Shown: piece by piece, positions 1 to 6,173 of the stretch
Numbering within the stretch: position 1 is the first letter of the stretch
How the letters are laid out: every line of letters begins with the position of its first letter
Origin: Bacillota bacterium
Lineage (GTDB): Bacteria > Bacillota > Clostridia > Lachnospirales > Lachnospiraceae
DNA: 6,173 bases
Assembly: GCA_023441145.1 (NCBI GenBank)
Contig: JAEZQN010000309.1
Span: forward strand, 1 to 6,173
Direction: 5' to 3'
Program-made: the position numbers and the translations under genes
The notes under the pieces: model-generated
Told to the model about the DNA's origin: nothing
What the model saw: only the letters and a program-made list of their open reading frames with translations
Database searches by the model: none

Positions 1-3000
1 AAATTAAGTATTCCAACTATATCTGAAGGTGTAGAAGAGTATGCAATTGGATTCCAATTATTAGGCAAAATAGGTACAGAACCCGTAGGAGTTATTTTGG
101 AAAAAATAGAGCTACAAGATTTACTTCATCATTGTTTTAAAACAGAAGAATTGGAAGAGAGTTTTGTTATAAATAGTGGAAGTAGGCAACCGGTGACAGC
201 AATATTAAAGAGAAATAAGCAGAACTGTTTATTTAAAGGAGCAAAGCTTATATTAACATTTTTAGAAGAAAAAAATAGCCAAAGGGTCAAAATTACTTTT
301 ACACTACATAGTTTAAATAAGTGTGAATTAGAAGGCTTGATGTTTACATCTCTTTCTGCTAAGGAAACACTTTTCCTTAAGGATAAATTGCAAAAAGCTA
401 TAGAAGCTAAAGAACAGATACAAGAGCAACAAACTAGAGACAATGTGAAACTAGCATTAAAGGAGCACCCCTTTATAACCAAATATAAGAATCTATTATT
501 AAGAGAGATGTATTACCTGCAAAATAATGGTGGAAGACAATATAAGGTAACCAATGGTGTGTTAATTAGTTCTAAGTTGAATGAATATGTATATGTTTTT
601 GAATTAGAAGCAGAATTATTTTTAGCTGATGCTGCACCTATTAAAGTACGTTATCAAAGTTATGAAGCTAAGGGAGAAGTATTATTGTGTGAAGATTTTT
701 CTTTGATTGTTATTTTAAGGGAAAAAATAGGAGAAAAACTTCCTATAGCTTATATATCAGTAGAACCATGGAAATTATTAAAGGCACTTATTGATAAAAT
801 AGAACAGTATGGCGATGGAAAGAAATTTCCTATAGCTAATAAGCTTATCAATGAAGGGCCTCATTTGATTCAAAATAAGTCAATAACAGAGATAAAGACA
901 GGACAAAAAGAAGCAATATTACATAGCTATAATGAACCTATTACAATTATATGGGGACCACCTGGAACAGGAAAGACATATACAATGTCTCAACTGGCAT
1001 TAACTTTTCAAGAAAAAGGGAAAAAAGTTCTCATTGTATCACATAGTAATGTTTCTGTTGATGGTGTTATTAAGAAAATTGTAGAGCGATTAGAAGAAAA
1101 GGGAATGGCAAATGTTTTGACAAAAGGTCTTGTATTAAGATATGGATATGTGAGAGATGAAGAATTAGGTAAACATGAATATGCCACAAGTTTTAATTAT
1201 TGCATTAACAAATTTCCAGATTTATTTAATAGACGTAAGGAACTAGAAGAAGAAAAACATCAATTTAAACTAAAGGGGCTTAGTAAGTCTGAAAAAGAAA
1301 TAAAAGTAGAAATAGAACTTCAAGTACTAAGAAGTAAACTCAGAGAACATGAAAAAACAGCTGTCAAAAATGCAGGTATAGTAGCAACAACTATATCTAA
1401 AATAACTATTGATAGTTTATTTGAGGACATGAAGTATGATGTTGTGATGTTTGATGAAGCTAGTATGGCCTATGTACCACAAATATTTACAGCAGCATGC
1501 TTGGCGATGGAACATTTTATATGTGTAGGGGACTTTAGACAGTTACCTCCTATTGCCCAATCTGATAATAAAAAAGACTTAGAAGAAGATATTTTTACAT
1601 TTCTAGGTATAGTAGATAAACTAGGAAATATCAAATATCATCCATGGTTAGTAATGCTTAATGTACAAAGAAGAATGCATCCAAAAATAGCATCTTTTGC
1701 GAGCCATTTTATTTACTCAGGGTTATTAAAAACAGAAAAAACAGCTGCCCAAAAAGTACAGATAATAACCGACTGCCTCCCTTATAAAGGAGATTCTTTA
1801 ATACAAATGGATTTAACAGGTACTTATTGTGCAGCAGATAAAAACAATGATAATTCAAGATATAATATATTGAGTGCTTTTGTTGCGTTTCAAACTGCCC
1901 TCATAAGTGAAAAAGAAGGGGGACATCAAGTAGGTATTATCACACCATATGCGATACAAACAAGACTTATAAGAGCCATGATTAAGGATTATAGAGAATA
2001 TAAAGAAACACAGATTATATGTTCTACAGTCCATCAATTTCAAGGATCAGAAAGGGATGTCATTATTTTTGATGCGATAGAGAGTTATCCTTTCCAACAA
2101 CCAGGATGGCTTTTAAGTAAAAATGAAAATCTAAATGTAACAAGACTTATTAATGTGGCTGTTACTAGAGCAAAAGGGAAATTGATTACTATTAGCCATA
2201 ATAGGTTTTGGATGAATAAATTAAAGAGTAAAGCACATCCTCTCTATAAGTTGCTATACTATGAGGAAAAGCAAGGGAAAGTCCTAGTTAAAGATGAATT
2301 AGAGAAATTTTTAGTGAGTCGAAGATATCAACCTATAAGTTTTTTTCAAAGAGGAGAATACATTGAATTATTACTGGAAGATATTAAGAAGGCAAAGGAA
2401 GTTATTCAGATTGCTTTGCCTAGTGGAGAATTAATAGAACCTCATTCTAATTTAAGAGAAGCACTATTATTAGCAGTAAAACGAGGGATTCGGGTAGGAA
2501 TAAAATGCAATGACTATAGAGAACTTCCCAAGGAATGGAAGCCACTATGTGTTGGCTGTGAAAATGCTATTTTTCCACTTATGATTATAGATGGCAGGAT
2601 CGTGTGGTATGGTGTACCAGAGGCAAAGACTGCCTTTGAAGATGGCAATAGTAAGTATTTAACTATTTCACCTATGATTATTAGATTTAAGGGAAAATAT
2701 ACTACCACTATGATTCAGACCATGACAGAAATAGATGAAATCATTACTAAAAATCAACAAAAGCCATTATTAGCTAACAGCATACAATTGAAAAGTACCA
2801 CTATACAAGAAAACAAGCTCTTATATTTTATACAAGAACGCTATAAATGCAAACAGTGTAAGGCACCTCTTACACTAAAGAAAGGACGTACAGGCAAACA
2901 TTACATAGCTTGCACAAGTTGCAAGCATATGGAGTATTTGACACCAGAGCTTGTAAATCATTATATTATGATGAATGAAGTGGTTTGCCCAGAACATGGG

Positions 3001-3093
3001 GAATTGTTAGAAGCAAAGCTAGGACAATATGGTGTTTATATACAATGTAATGGTAAGGGAGAGAGACATTATTTAAAACCGGATGAGATCTAA
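1..3093 (+). CDS. SF1 (UPF1/Dna2-like) helicase with C-terminal degenerate PLD-like domain and zinc ribbons, 5' partial
   Basis: This is a large superfamily 1 helicase, probably an ATP-driven DNA or RNA unwinding/translocating enzyme acting in defence. Residues are numbered from the TTG at base 97. Visible motifs are a Q-motif-like GQKEA near 269-273, Walker A GPPGTGKT 287-294, motif Ia SHSNVSVD 315-322, Walker B FDEAS 452-456, motif III GDFRQLPP 478-485, motif IV QRRMHP 524-529, motif V TVHQFQGSERD 644-654 and motif VI NVAVTRAK 686-693. A charged, coiled-coil-like insert of about 45 residues (380-425) lies between Ia and II. Residues about 752-890 resemble a phospholipase D fold, with IIDGRIVWYG at 830-839. 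C918/C921/C939/C942 form a zinc-ribbon pattern, and C964/H967/C984 may form a second. The N-terminal 270 residues are not recognised. The frame has no stop back to base 1, so the gene most likely starts outside the window; TTG 97 is an alternative start. The helicase call is firm; a Mokosh type II-like role is inference. Confidence 0.9.
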   Translation, partial: KLSIPTISEGVEEYAIGFQLLGKIGTEPVGVILEKIELQDLLHHCFKTEELEESFVINSGSRQPVTAILKRNKQNCLFKGAKLILTFLEEKNSQRVKITFTLHSLNKCELEGLMFTSLSAKETLFLKDKLQKAIEAKEQIQEQQTRDNVKLALKEHPFITKYKNLLLREMYYLQNNGGRQYKVTNGVLISSKLNEYVYVFELEAELFLADAAPIKVRYQSYEAKGEVLLCEDFSLIVILREKIGEKLPIAYISVEPWKLLKALIDKIEQYGDGKKFPIANKLINEGPHLIQNKSITEIKTGQKEAILHSYNEPITIIWGPPGTGKTYTMSQLALTFQEKGKKVLIVSHSNVSVDGVIKKIVERLEEKGMANVLTKGLVLRYGYVRDEELGKHEYATSFNYCINKFPDLFNRRKELEEEKHQFKLKGLSKSEKEIKVEIELQVLRSKLREHEKTAVKNAGIVATTISKITIDSLFEDMKYDVVMFDEASMAYVPQIFTAACLAMEHFICVGDFRQLPPIAQSDNKKDLEEDIFTFLGIVDKLGNIKYHPWLVMLNVQRRMHPKIASFASHFIYSGLLKTEKTAAQKVQIITDCLPYKGDSLIQMDLTGTYCAADKNNDNSRYNILSAFVAFQTALISEKEGGHQVGIITPYAIQTRLIRAMIKDYREYKETQIICSTVHQFQGSERDVIIFDAIESYPFQQPGWLLSKNENLNVTRLINVAVTRAKGKLITISHNRFWMNKLKSKAHPLYKLLYYEEKQGKVLVKDELEKFLVSRRYQPISFFQRGEYIELLLEDIKKAKEVIQIALPSGELIEPHSNLREALLLAVKRGIRVGIKCNDYRELPKEWKPLCVGCENAIFPLMIIDGRIVWYGVPEAKTAFEDGNSKYLTISPMIIRFKGKYTTTMIQTMTEIDEIITKNQQKPLLANSIQLKSTTIQENKLLYFIQERYKCKQCKAPLTLKKGRTGKHYIACTSCKHMEYLTPELVNHYIMMNEVVCPEHGELLEAKLGQYGVYIQCNGKGERHYLKPDEI
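87..91 (+). promoter_or_regulatory. possible Shine-Dalgarno for an internal TTG start at 97
   Basis: AGGAG lies 5 bases before a TTG at 97-99. This is the only sequence support for starting the helicase at 97. The spacing is slightly short, and the 32 upstream codons are stop-free with normal-looking coding composition. The match may therefore simply be the codons for Val-Gly-Val. Confidence 0.25.
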
Positions 3094-3103
3094 GAAAAAC
3101 TAT

Positions 3104-3124
3104 TATAAACCTTATACTTTTTTT
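3104..3124 (+). terminator. weak possible intrinsic terminator after the helicase gene
   Basis: TATAA (3104-3108) and TTATA (3112-3116) can pair across a 3-base ACC loop, followed by C and a run of seven T (3118-3124). The arrangement and its position 10 bases after the stop codon fit an intrinsic terminator. The stem has only five A-T pairs and no G-C pair, so it would be inefficient at best. Confidence 0.25.
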
Positions 3125-3150
3125 AACATATTGCTAAGATACGTATGTTA
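3124..3150. promoter_or_regulatory. inverted repeat overlapping the promoter, candidate operator
   Basis: A perfect 7-bp inverted repeat, TAACATA (3124-3130) and TATGTTA (3144-3150), is separated by 13 bp. The half-site centres are 20 bp apart, about two helical turns, as expected for a dimeric DNA-binding protein. The right arm runs into the extended -10 element, so a bound protein would block RNA polymerase. In AT-rich DNA such a repeat can arise by chance, and no binding protein is identified. Confidence 0.35.
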
Positions 3151-3154
3151 TACT
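3146..3154 (+). promoter_or_regulatory. extended -10 promoter, probably for the brx operon
   Basis: TGTTATACT contains an extended -10 (TGn) followed by TATACT, one mismatch from TATAAT. No good -35 hexamer sits at 16-18 bp upstream, which is tolerable for an extended -10 promoter. Transcription would start near 3160 and read through the small helix-turn-helix remnant into brxA. It is the best promoter candidate seen in the 242-bp gap before brxA. Confidence 0.45.
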
Positions 3155-3191
3155 AAGTCATATAACTCGAAGTTTTATTGTGAAGGGAAAT

Positions 3192-3305
3192 ATGGATGTG
3201 GAAGTCCTTATTAAGATTTGCAGGGTATTAGAATGTGATTTTGGCGATATTATAGAAATCTTACCAGCAAAAGAACAGGTACAAGAGACATCTAAGATAG
3301 AATAA
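3192..3305 (+). pseudogene. C-terminal remnant of a small Cro/C1-type (XRE) HTH regulator, 37 codons
   Basis: The 37-residue frame from ATG 3192 to TAA 3303-3305 contains LIKICRVLECDFGDIIEIL. This matches the C-terminal half of the short (about 65-75 aa) YozG-like XRE regulators common in Bacillota, where the motif forms the last helices after the DNA-binding pair. The helix-turn-helix itself is missing. The frame stays open upstream only to 3138, just after an in-frame TAA at 3135-3137. No other frame of 3094-3191 yields the lost N-terminus, so this looks like a deletion rather than a single frameshift. AAGGG (3183-3187) lies 4 bases before the ATG, so a 37-aa peptide could still be translated. 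It sits 30 bp before brxA, on the same strand and likely the same transcript. An intact regulator may once have controlled the operon. Family recognition is fairly secure; pseudogene status is inference. Confidence 0.6.
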
Positions 3306-3335
3306 TAGTCAATAGAATAGGATGGAGAATAATAG
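3299..3335. repeat. 10-bp direct repeat flanking the brxA ribosome-binding site
   Basis: AGAATAATAG occurs at 3299-3308, spanning the stop of the HTH remnant, and again at 3326-3335, ending at the brxA ATG. The period is 27 bp. A related ATAGAATA is found at 3297-3304 and 3312-3319. This may be a trace of local duplication or slippage, or simply low-complexity leader sequence. Confidence 0.4.
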
Positions 3336-3941
3336 ATGGAAGATAAAAAGTATAGCGCGGGTGGCGTCAAGTTTTCATTTTGGTTTGCAGAATTTCGTAA
3401 GTTAATCGAATTACTGAGTGAAGGCTATTCTTTTAATGAGATTAAAGAAAAAGCAGTTAGCGAAAATGTATTCTTAGCACCTACTGAGGCGAGAGGAAAA
3501 CAGATATATGCCACTGTGTCAAGTCGTGCAAAGTATTTAGATAAAGCATTTTATCAAATTTTTAAAGCGAGTGATGTATCCACTCAAAAGCTTATTAACC
3601 TTATTGGGATTATGAAATCAGATGCCCTATTAGGAGATTTTATATATGAAGTTTATCGTGAGAAACTGATCATTGGAGCTGATGAATTAACAGATAGTGA
3701 TATTCGAATTTTCTTTAGGGACAAGCAATTGCAAAGTGAGAAAGTAGCTTCTTGGCAAGATTATACCTTGAAGCGTTTAGGTGCCTACTATAAAACTGTT
3801 TTGATGGAGGCAGGTATTATAGAAAATAGTACGAATAGCACTAGAAAGCTTATAAAGCCCATTATTGATAAGAGATTGGCAGACCAATTACTAGCAAGTG
3901 ACATGAAATTTTATTACGATGCATTGACAGGAGTGAGATAG
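3336..3941 (+). CDS. brxA: BREX system protein BrxA (DUF1819 family)
   Basis: This is a 201-residue protein of the DUF1819/BrxA family, a small core component of BREX phage-exclusion systems; family members have been reported to bind double-stranded DNA. The length is typical. Recognisable features are the N-terminal YSAGGVKFSFWFAEF segment, followed by RKLIELLSEGYSFNEIKEKA. Further on come the middle SDALLGDFIYEVYREKL stretch with D-x-D-I-R-x-F-F, and the C-terminal helix ending MKFYYDALTGVR. The protein is mostly helical and soluble, with no signal peptide or membrane segment. ATG 3336 is preceded by GGAG (3324-3327) at 8 bases. It is the first intact gene after the promoter region, and its stop codon directly touches the brxB start. 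Identity is supported by sequence style and by its position before brxB and brxC. Confidence 0.92.
   Translation: MEDKKYSAGGVKFSFWFAEFRKLIELLSEGYSFNEIKEKAVSENVFLAPTEARGKQIYATVSSRAKYLDKAFYQIFKASDVSTQKLINLIGIMKSDALLGDFIYEVYREKLIIGADELTDSDIRIFFRDKQLQSEKVASWQDYTLKRLGAYYKTVLMEAGIIENSTNSTRKLIKPIIDKRLADQLLASDMKFYYDALTGVR
3929..3933 (+). promoter_or_regulatory. brxB ribosome-binding site inside the end of brxA
   Basis: AGGAG lies within the last codons of brxA, 8 bases before the brxB ATG at 3942. The brxA TAG (3939-3941) and the ATG are contiguous. This supports the chosen brxB start and suggests translational coupling, keeping BrxA and BrxB in fixed proportion. Confidence 0.7.
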
Positions 3942-4520
3942 ATGGCTAGTTTACAAGAAAGATTGGATTTAGCAGAGAGCCTAATTAAAAAAGAAAGTTT
4001 TCGCCAAAATAAAGGATTAGGAAATGAAGTAGGCTACTATGTTTTTGACTATCCAGCGGAACAAGAGCTTATTGTGAGAGAACGAATTGCTTATATGAAG
4101 GCTAGAAATGCCAAGGGAAATGAAGGCTTTGAACTTGTTGTATGCGATCTTTATGATATGATCATCGACATTTTAGAAGAAGAAGGTTTTTTGGAACAAT
4201 GCTATCGTTTTGAAGAAAAAAGAGGTTTGGAGCGTATCATTAAAGCAATAGGTAATTTACTACAAGTAAATGATGATACAAGTCTTATAGTAGAACGTAT
4301 TCGTAAGCAAACACCCAAGGATGCAGTTGTTTTCTTAGTGGGTATAGGAAAATGCTATCCCTTACTGAGATCTCATAAGGTACTTAATAACTTACATCAA
4401 GCAATAGACCATGTACCCGTAGTTATGTTCTATCCTGGCAAATATGATGGGCAAGAGTTGGTACTCTTTTCGGAGATAAAAGATGATAATTATTACAGGG
4501 CTTTTAAGCTCGTAGATTAG
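3942..4520 (+). CDS. brxB: BREX system protein BrxB (DUF1788 family)
   Basis: This is a 192-residue DUF1788/BrxB protein, a conserved BREX core component whose biochemical activity is not established. It is essential in studied type 1 systems and thought to act in the protein complex with the PglZ/BrxC machinery. Family hallmarks are clear in the C-terminal half: VVFLVGIGKCYPLLRSHKVL followed by NNLHQ, then PVVMFYPGKYDGQELVLF and finally DDNYYRAFKLV. The N-terminal half is helical and charged. Length is normal and there is no membrane segment. The ATG follows the brxA TAG with no gap and has its own AGGAG. brxC begins 11 bp after the brxB stop, so the three genes form one operon. Confidence 0.93.
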   Translation: MASLQERLDLAESLIKKESFRQNKGLGNEVGYYVFDYPAEQELIVRERIAYMKARNAKGNEGFELVVCDLYDMIIDILEEEGFLEQCYRFEEKRGLERIIKAIGNLLQVNDDTSLIVERIRKQTPKDAVVFLVGIGKCYPLLRSHKVLNNLHQAIDHVPVVMFYPGKYDGQELVLFSEIKDDNYYRAFKLVD

Positions 4521-4531
4521 GGGGAAATAAG

Positions 4532-6173
4532 ATGTTATTAAGAGAAATGTTTGCAAAACCTATTGATAGAGATATTAAAGGTGTTATCAAGGTTGGGCAA
4601 AGTGATGAAGAAAACATTAGTCAAGAATTAGAAGAATACGTAGTAACGAGAGAACTCCAAAAACATTTTGCAGAATTTTTTAGTAGTTACAAGAGAGGGA
4701 TAAATGGTCATACAGATAAAATGGGTGTATGGATTTCAGGTTTCTTTGGAAGTGGTAAATCTCACTTCTTAAAAATTCTCTCTTATTTACTAGCCAATAA
4801 AGAGGTCAATGGTAAGAAAGCTATAGATTACTTTATAGAAGATCACAAGATTAAAGATGCTATGGTACTAGCGGATATGAAGTTGGCTTCCAGTGTGCCA
4901 ACAGATGTCGTACTTTTTAATATTGACTCCAAAAGTGAAATGTCAGGAAAGCAATCTAAGGATGCCATTGTAGCAGTATTTCTTAAAGTTTTTAATGAAA
5001 TGCAAGGTTTCTGTGGCTCTATTCCTATTTTAGCTGATTTAGAACGTCATTTAGTGGAAGCAGGGCGTTATGAAGAATTTAAAAGGTTGTTTGAAGAAGA
5101 CTTTGGAAAGTCATGGGATAGCTCAAGACATAAATTTGATTTTATTCAAGATAGTGTTGTAGATATACTAGTAGATATGGACTTTATGAGTGAAGCAGCA
5201 GCACGTAATTGGTGTGAAAAAGCAGGTGATCCTTATAACATTAGTATTGAGGATTTTGCAAGGTTAGTCAAAGAGTATTTAGATAGAAAGGGTAATAATC
5301 ATCATATTGTATTCCTGGTAGATGAGATAGGACAATATATTGGAGATGATTCTAAACTGATGCTCAATCTTCAAACAGTAACAGAAGATATCGGAACAGC
5401 TTGTAAAGGTAAGGTGTGGATTATTGTAACGAGCCAACAAGATATAGATTCTATTACTAAGACCAAGGGAAATGACTTCTCTAAGATTCAGGGGCGTTTT
5501 GATACCAGACTTTCCTTATCGTCAGCTAACGTAGATGAAGTTATTAAGAAAAGAATTTTAGATAAGACATCTACAGCCCATCAAACCTTAGAACTTACTT
5601 ATGAACAAAATCAAACGATTATCAAGAATCTCATTGTATTTAATGATGAGGTAGAAAAGAAACTTTACTCAGATCAAAAAGACTTTGCAATGGTTTATCC
5701 TTTTGTTCCTTACCAATTCAATTTATTAGGAAATGTACTCACTTCTATTAGAACCCATGGTGCTTCAGGTAAACATTTATCAGAAGGGGAACGTTCCATG
5801 TTAGCCCTCTTCAAGGAATCTGCAGCTAAGCTTGTAGATAAAGAAATAGGAACACTTATTCCCTTTAACGTATTTTATGATGCTCTGCATCAGTTCCTAG
5901 ATCATAGTCATAAAGGGGTTATTTCTAGAGCAGCAGATAATGATATCATTAATCCTGATCATGAAGAAAATTGTTTTAATGTGAATGTATTAAAGACCCT
6001 CTTTATGATTAAATATGTGAAAGAAATTAAAGCAACAGTTGAAAACATCACCAGTTTAATGGTGGAGGATATTCATACAGATCGTAGAAGTATGAAAGAA
6101 AGGGCAGAAGCTGCCCTTAAAGTATTAATTAGCCAAAGCCTTGTTCAAAAGCATGGGGATATCTATGTATTCT
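4532..6173 (+). CDS. brxC: BREX system P-loop ATPase BrxC (PglY family), 3' partial
   Basis: These are the first 547 codons of BrxC/PglY, a large AAA+-type ATPase (family members about 1,200 residues), so a little under half is present. The frame is stop-free to the right edge. The start is ATG 4532, with AGGGGG (4519-4524) 7 bases upstream and 11 bp after the brxB stop. The N-terminus LLREMFAKPIDRDIKGVIKV is characteristic of the family. Walker A is GFFGSGKS (residues 70-77), followed by HFLKIL. Walker B is IVFLVDE (259-265; D264, E265). A sensor-like strand WIIVTSQQ ends at 303, and GRFDTR (321-326) supplies arginines that could serve as a finger. Residues about 485-547 look like a winged-helix segment after the ATPase core. 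BrxC is required for BREX defence and interacts with other Brx/Pgl proteins on DNA. No frameshift or damage is seen in the visible part. Confidence 0.93.
   Translation, partial: MLLREMFAKPIDRDIKGVIKVGQSDEENISQELEEYVVTRELQKHFAEFFSSYKRGINGHTDKMGVWISGFFGSGKSHFLKILSYLLANKEVNGKKAIDYFIEDHKIKDAMVLADMKLASSVPTDVVLFNIDSKSEMSGKQSKDAIVAVFLKVFNEMQGFCGSIPILADLERHLVEAGRYEEFKRLFEEDFGKSWDSSRHKFDFIQDSVVDILVDMDFMSEAAARNWCEKAGDPYNISIEDFARLVKEYLDRKGNNHHIVFLVDEIGQYIGDDSKLMLNLQTVTEDIGTACKGKVWIIVTSQQDIDSITKTKGNDFSKIQGRFDTRLSLSSANVDEVIKKRILDKTSTAHQTLELTYEQNQTIIKNLIVFNDEVEKKLYSDQKDFAMVYPFVPYQFNLLGNVLTSIRTHGASGKHLSEGERSMLALFKESAAKLVDKEIGTLIPFNVFYDALHQFLDHSHKGVISRAADNDIINPDHEENCFNVNVLKTLFMIKYVKEIKATVENITSLMVEDIHTDRRSMKERAEAALKVLISQSLVQKHGDIYVF

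Noticed and set aside
129..482. Minus-strand open frame of 117 codons
   Set aside because: It lies antisense within the helicase gene, is Cys/Ser/Leu-rich with no domain, and is fully explained as a shadow of the + strand coding frame.
1855..2043. Minus-strand open frame of 62 codons
   Set aside because: Antisense to the conserved helicase motif IV-V region, with no recognisable protein features.
2340..2346. Run of seven T inside the helicase gene, possible slippage site
   Set aside because: The frame continues intact on both sides with family-like sequence, and similar A/T runs are frequent in this AT-rich DNA (for example A7 at 269-275).
2514..2708. Minus-strand open frame of 64 codons
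   Set aside because: Antisense shadow inside the PLD-like region; the hydrophobic look comes from the complementary strand's codons.
3139..3146. 8-bp palindrome ATACGTAT
   Set aside because: Short, lies within the loop and right arm of the larger inverted repeat, and is expected by chance in AT-rich DNA.
3158..3370. Minus-strand open frame of 70 codons across the gap before brxA
   Set aside because: It overlaps the HTH remnant and the brxA start, has Tyr/Ser-rich low-complexity sequence and resembles no family, whereas the + strand frame gives a recognisable HTH motif.
1..6173. CRISPR arrays, tRNA/rRNA genes, transposase or insertion sequence ends
   Set aside because: No regularly spaced repeats, RNA-gene signatures, transposase frames or terminal inverted repeats were seen.

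Overview
The window is low-GC (about one third G+C), with AG-rich Shine-Dalgarno sites, A/T-ending codons and short intergenic gaps. This suggests a Bacillota chromosome, most likely a clostridial-type anaerobe. The assignment rests on composition and protein style only. All genes are on the + strand, and the region looks like an anti-phage defence island.

Bases 1-3093 hold the 3' part of a very large superfamily 1 (UPF1/Dna2-type, COG1112-like) helicase. The frame is open to the left edge, so the true N-terminus probably lies outside the window. After the helicase core comes a phospholipase-D-like domain whose HKD catalytic motif is degenerate, then two Cys/His clusters that look like zinc ribbons. 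A helicase plus a PLD domain in one chain recalls the single-gene type II Mokosh defence protein, but the missing HKD residues make that only a suggestion.

Bases 3094-3335 are a 242-bp gap. It contains a weak possible terminator, an extended -10 promoter overlapped by a 7-bp inverted repeat (possible operator), and a 37-codon reading frame. That frame encodes only the C-terminal half of a small Cro/C1-type helix-turn-helix regulator. The remnant sits where many BREX loci carry a regulator.

Bases 3336-6173 are the start of a BREX phage-resistance operon: brxA (DUF1819), brxB (DUF1788) and the first 547 codons of brxC/pglY, a large P-loop ATPase cut by the right edge. brxA and brxB abut exactly and brxB and brxC are 11 bp apart, so the three are almost certainly one transcript. 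The A-B-C order fits type 1 BREX best. The decisive genes (pglX methyltransferase, pglZ, brxL or a helicase) would lie downstream. In BREX, the host genome is methylated by PglX, and the Brx/Pgl proteins block replication of unmethylated phage DNA. BrxC is the ATPase of that machinery.
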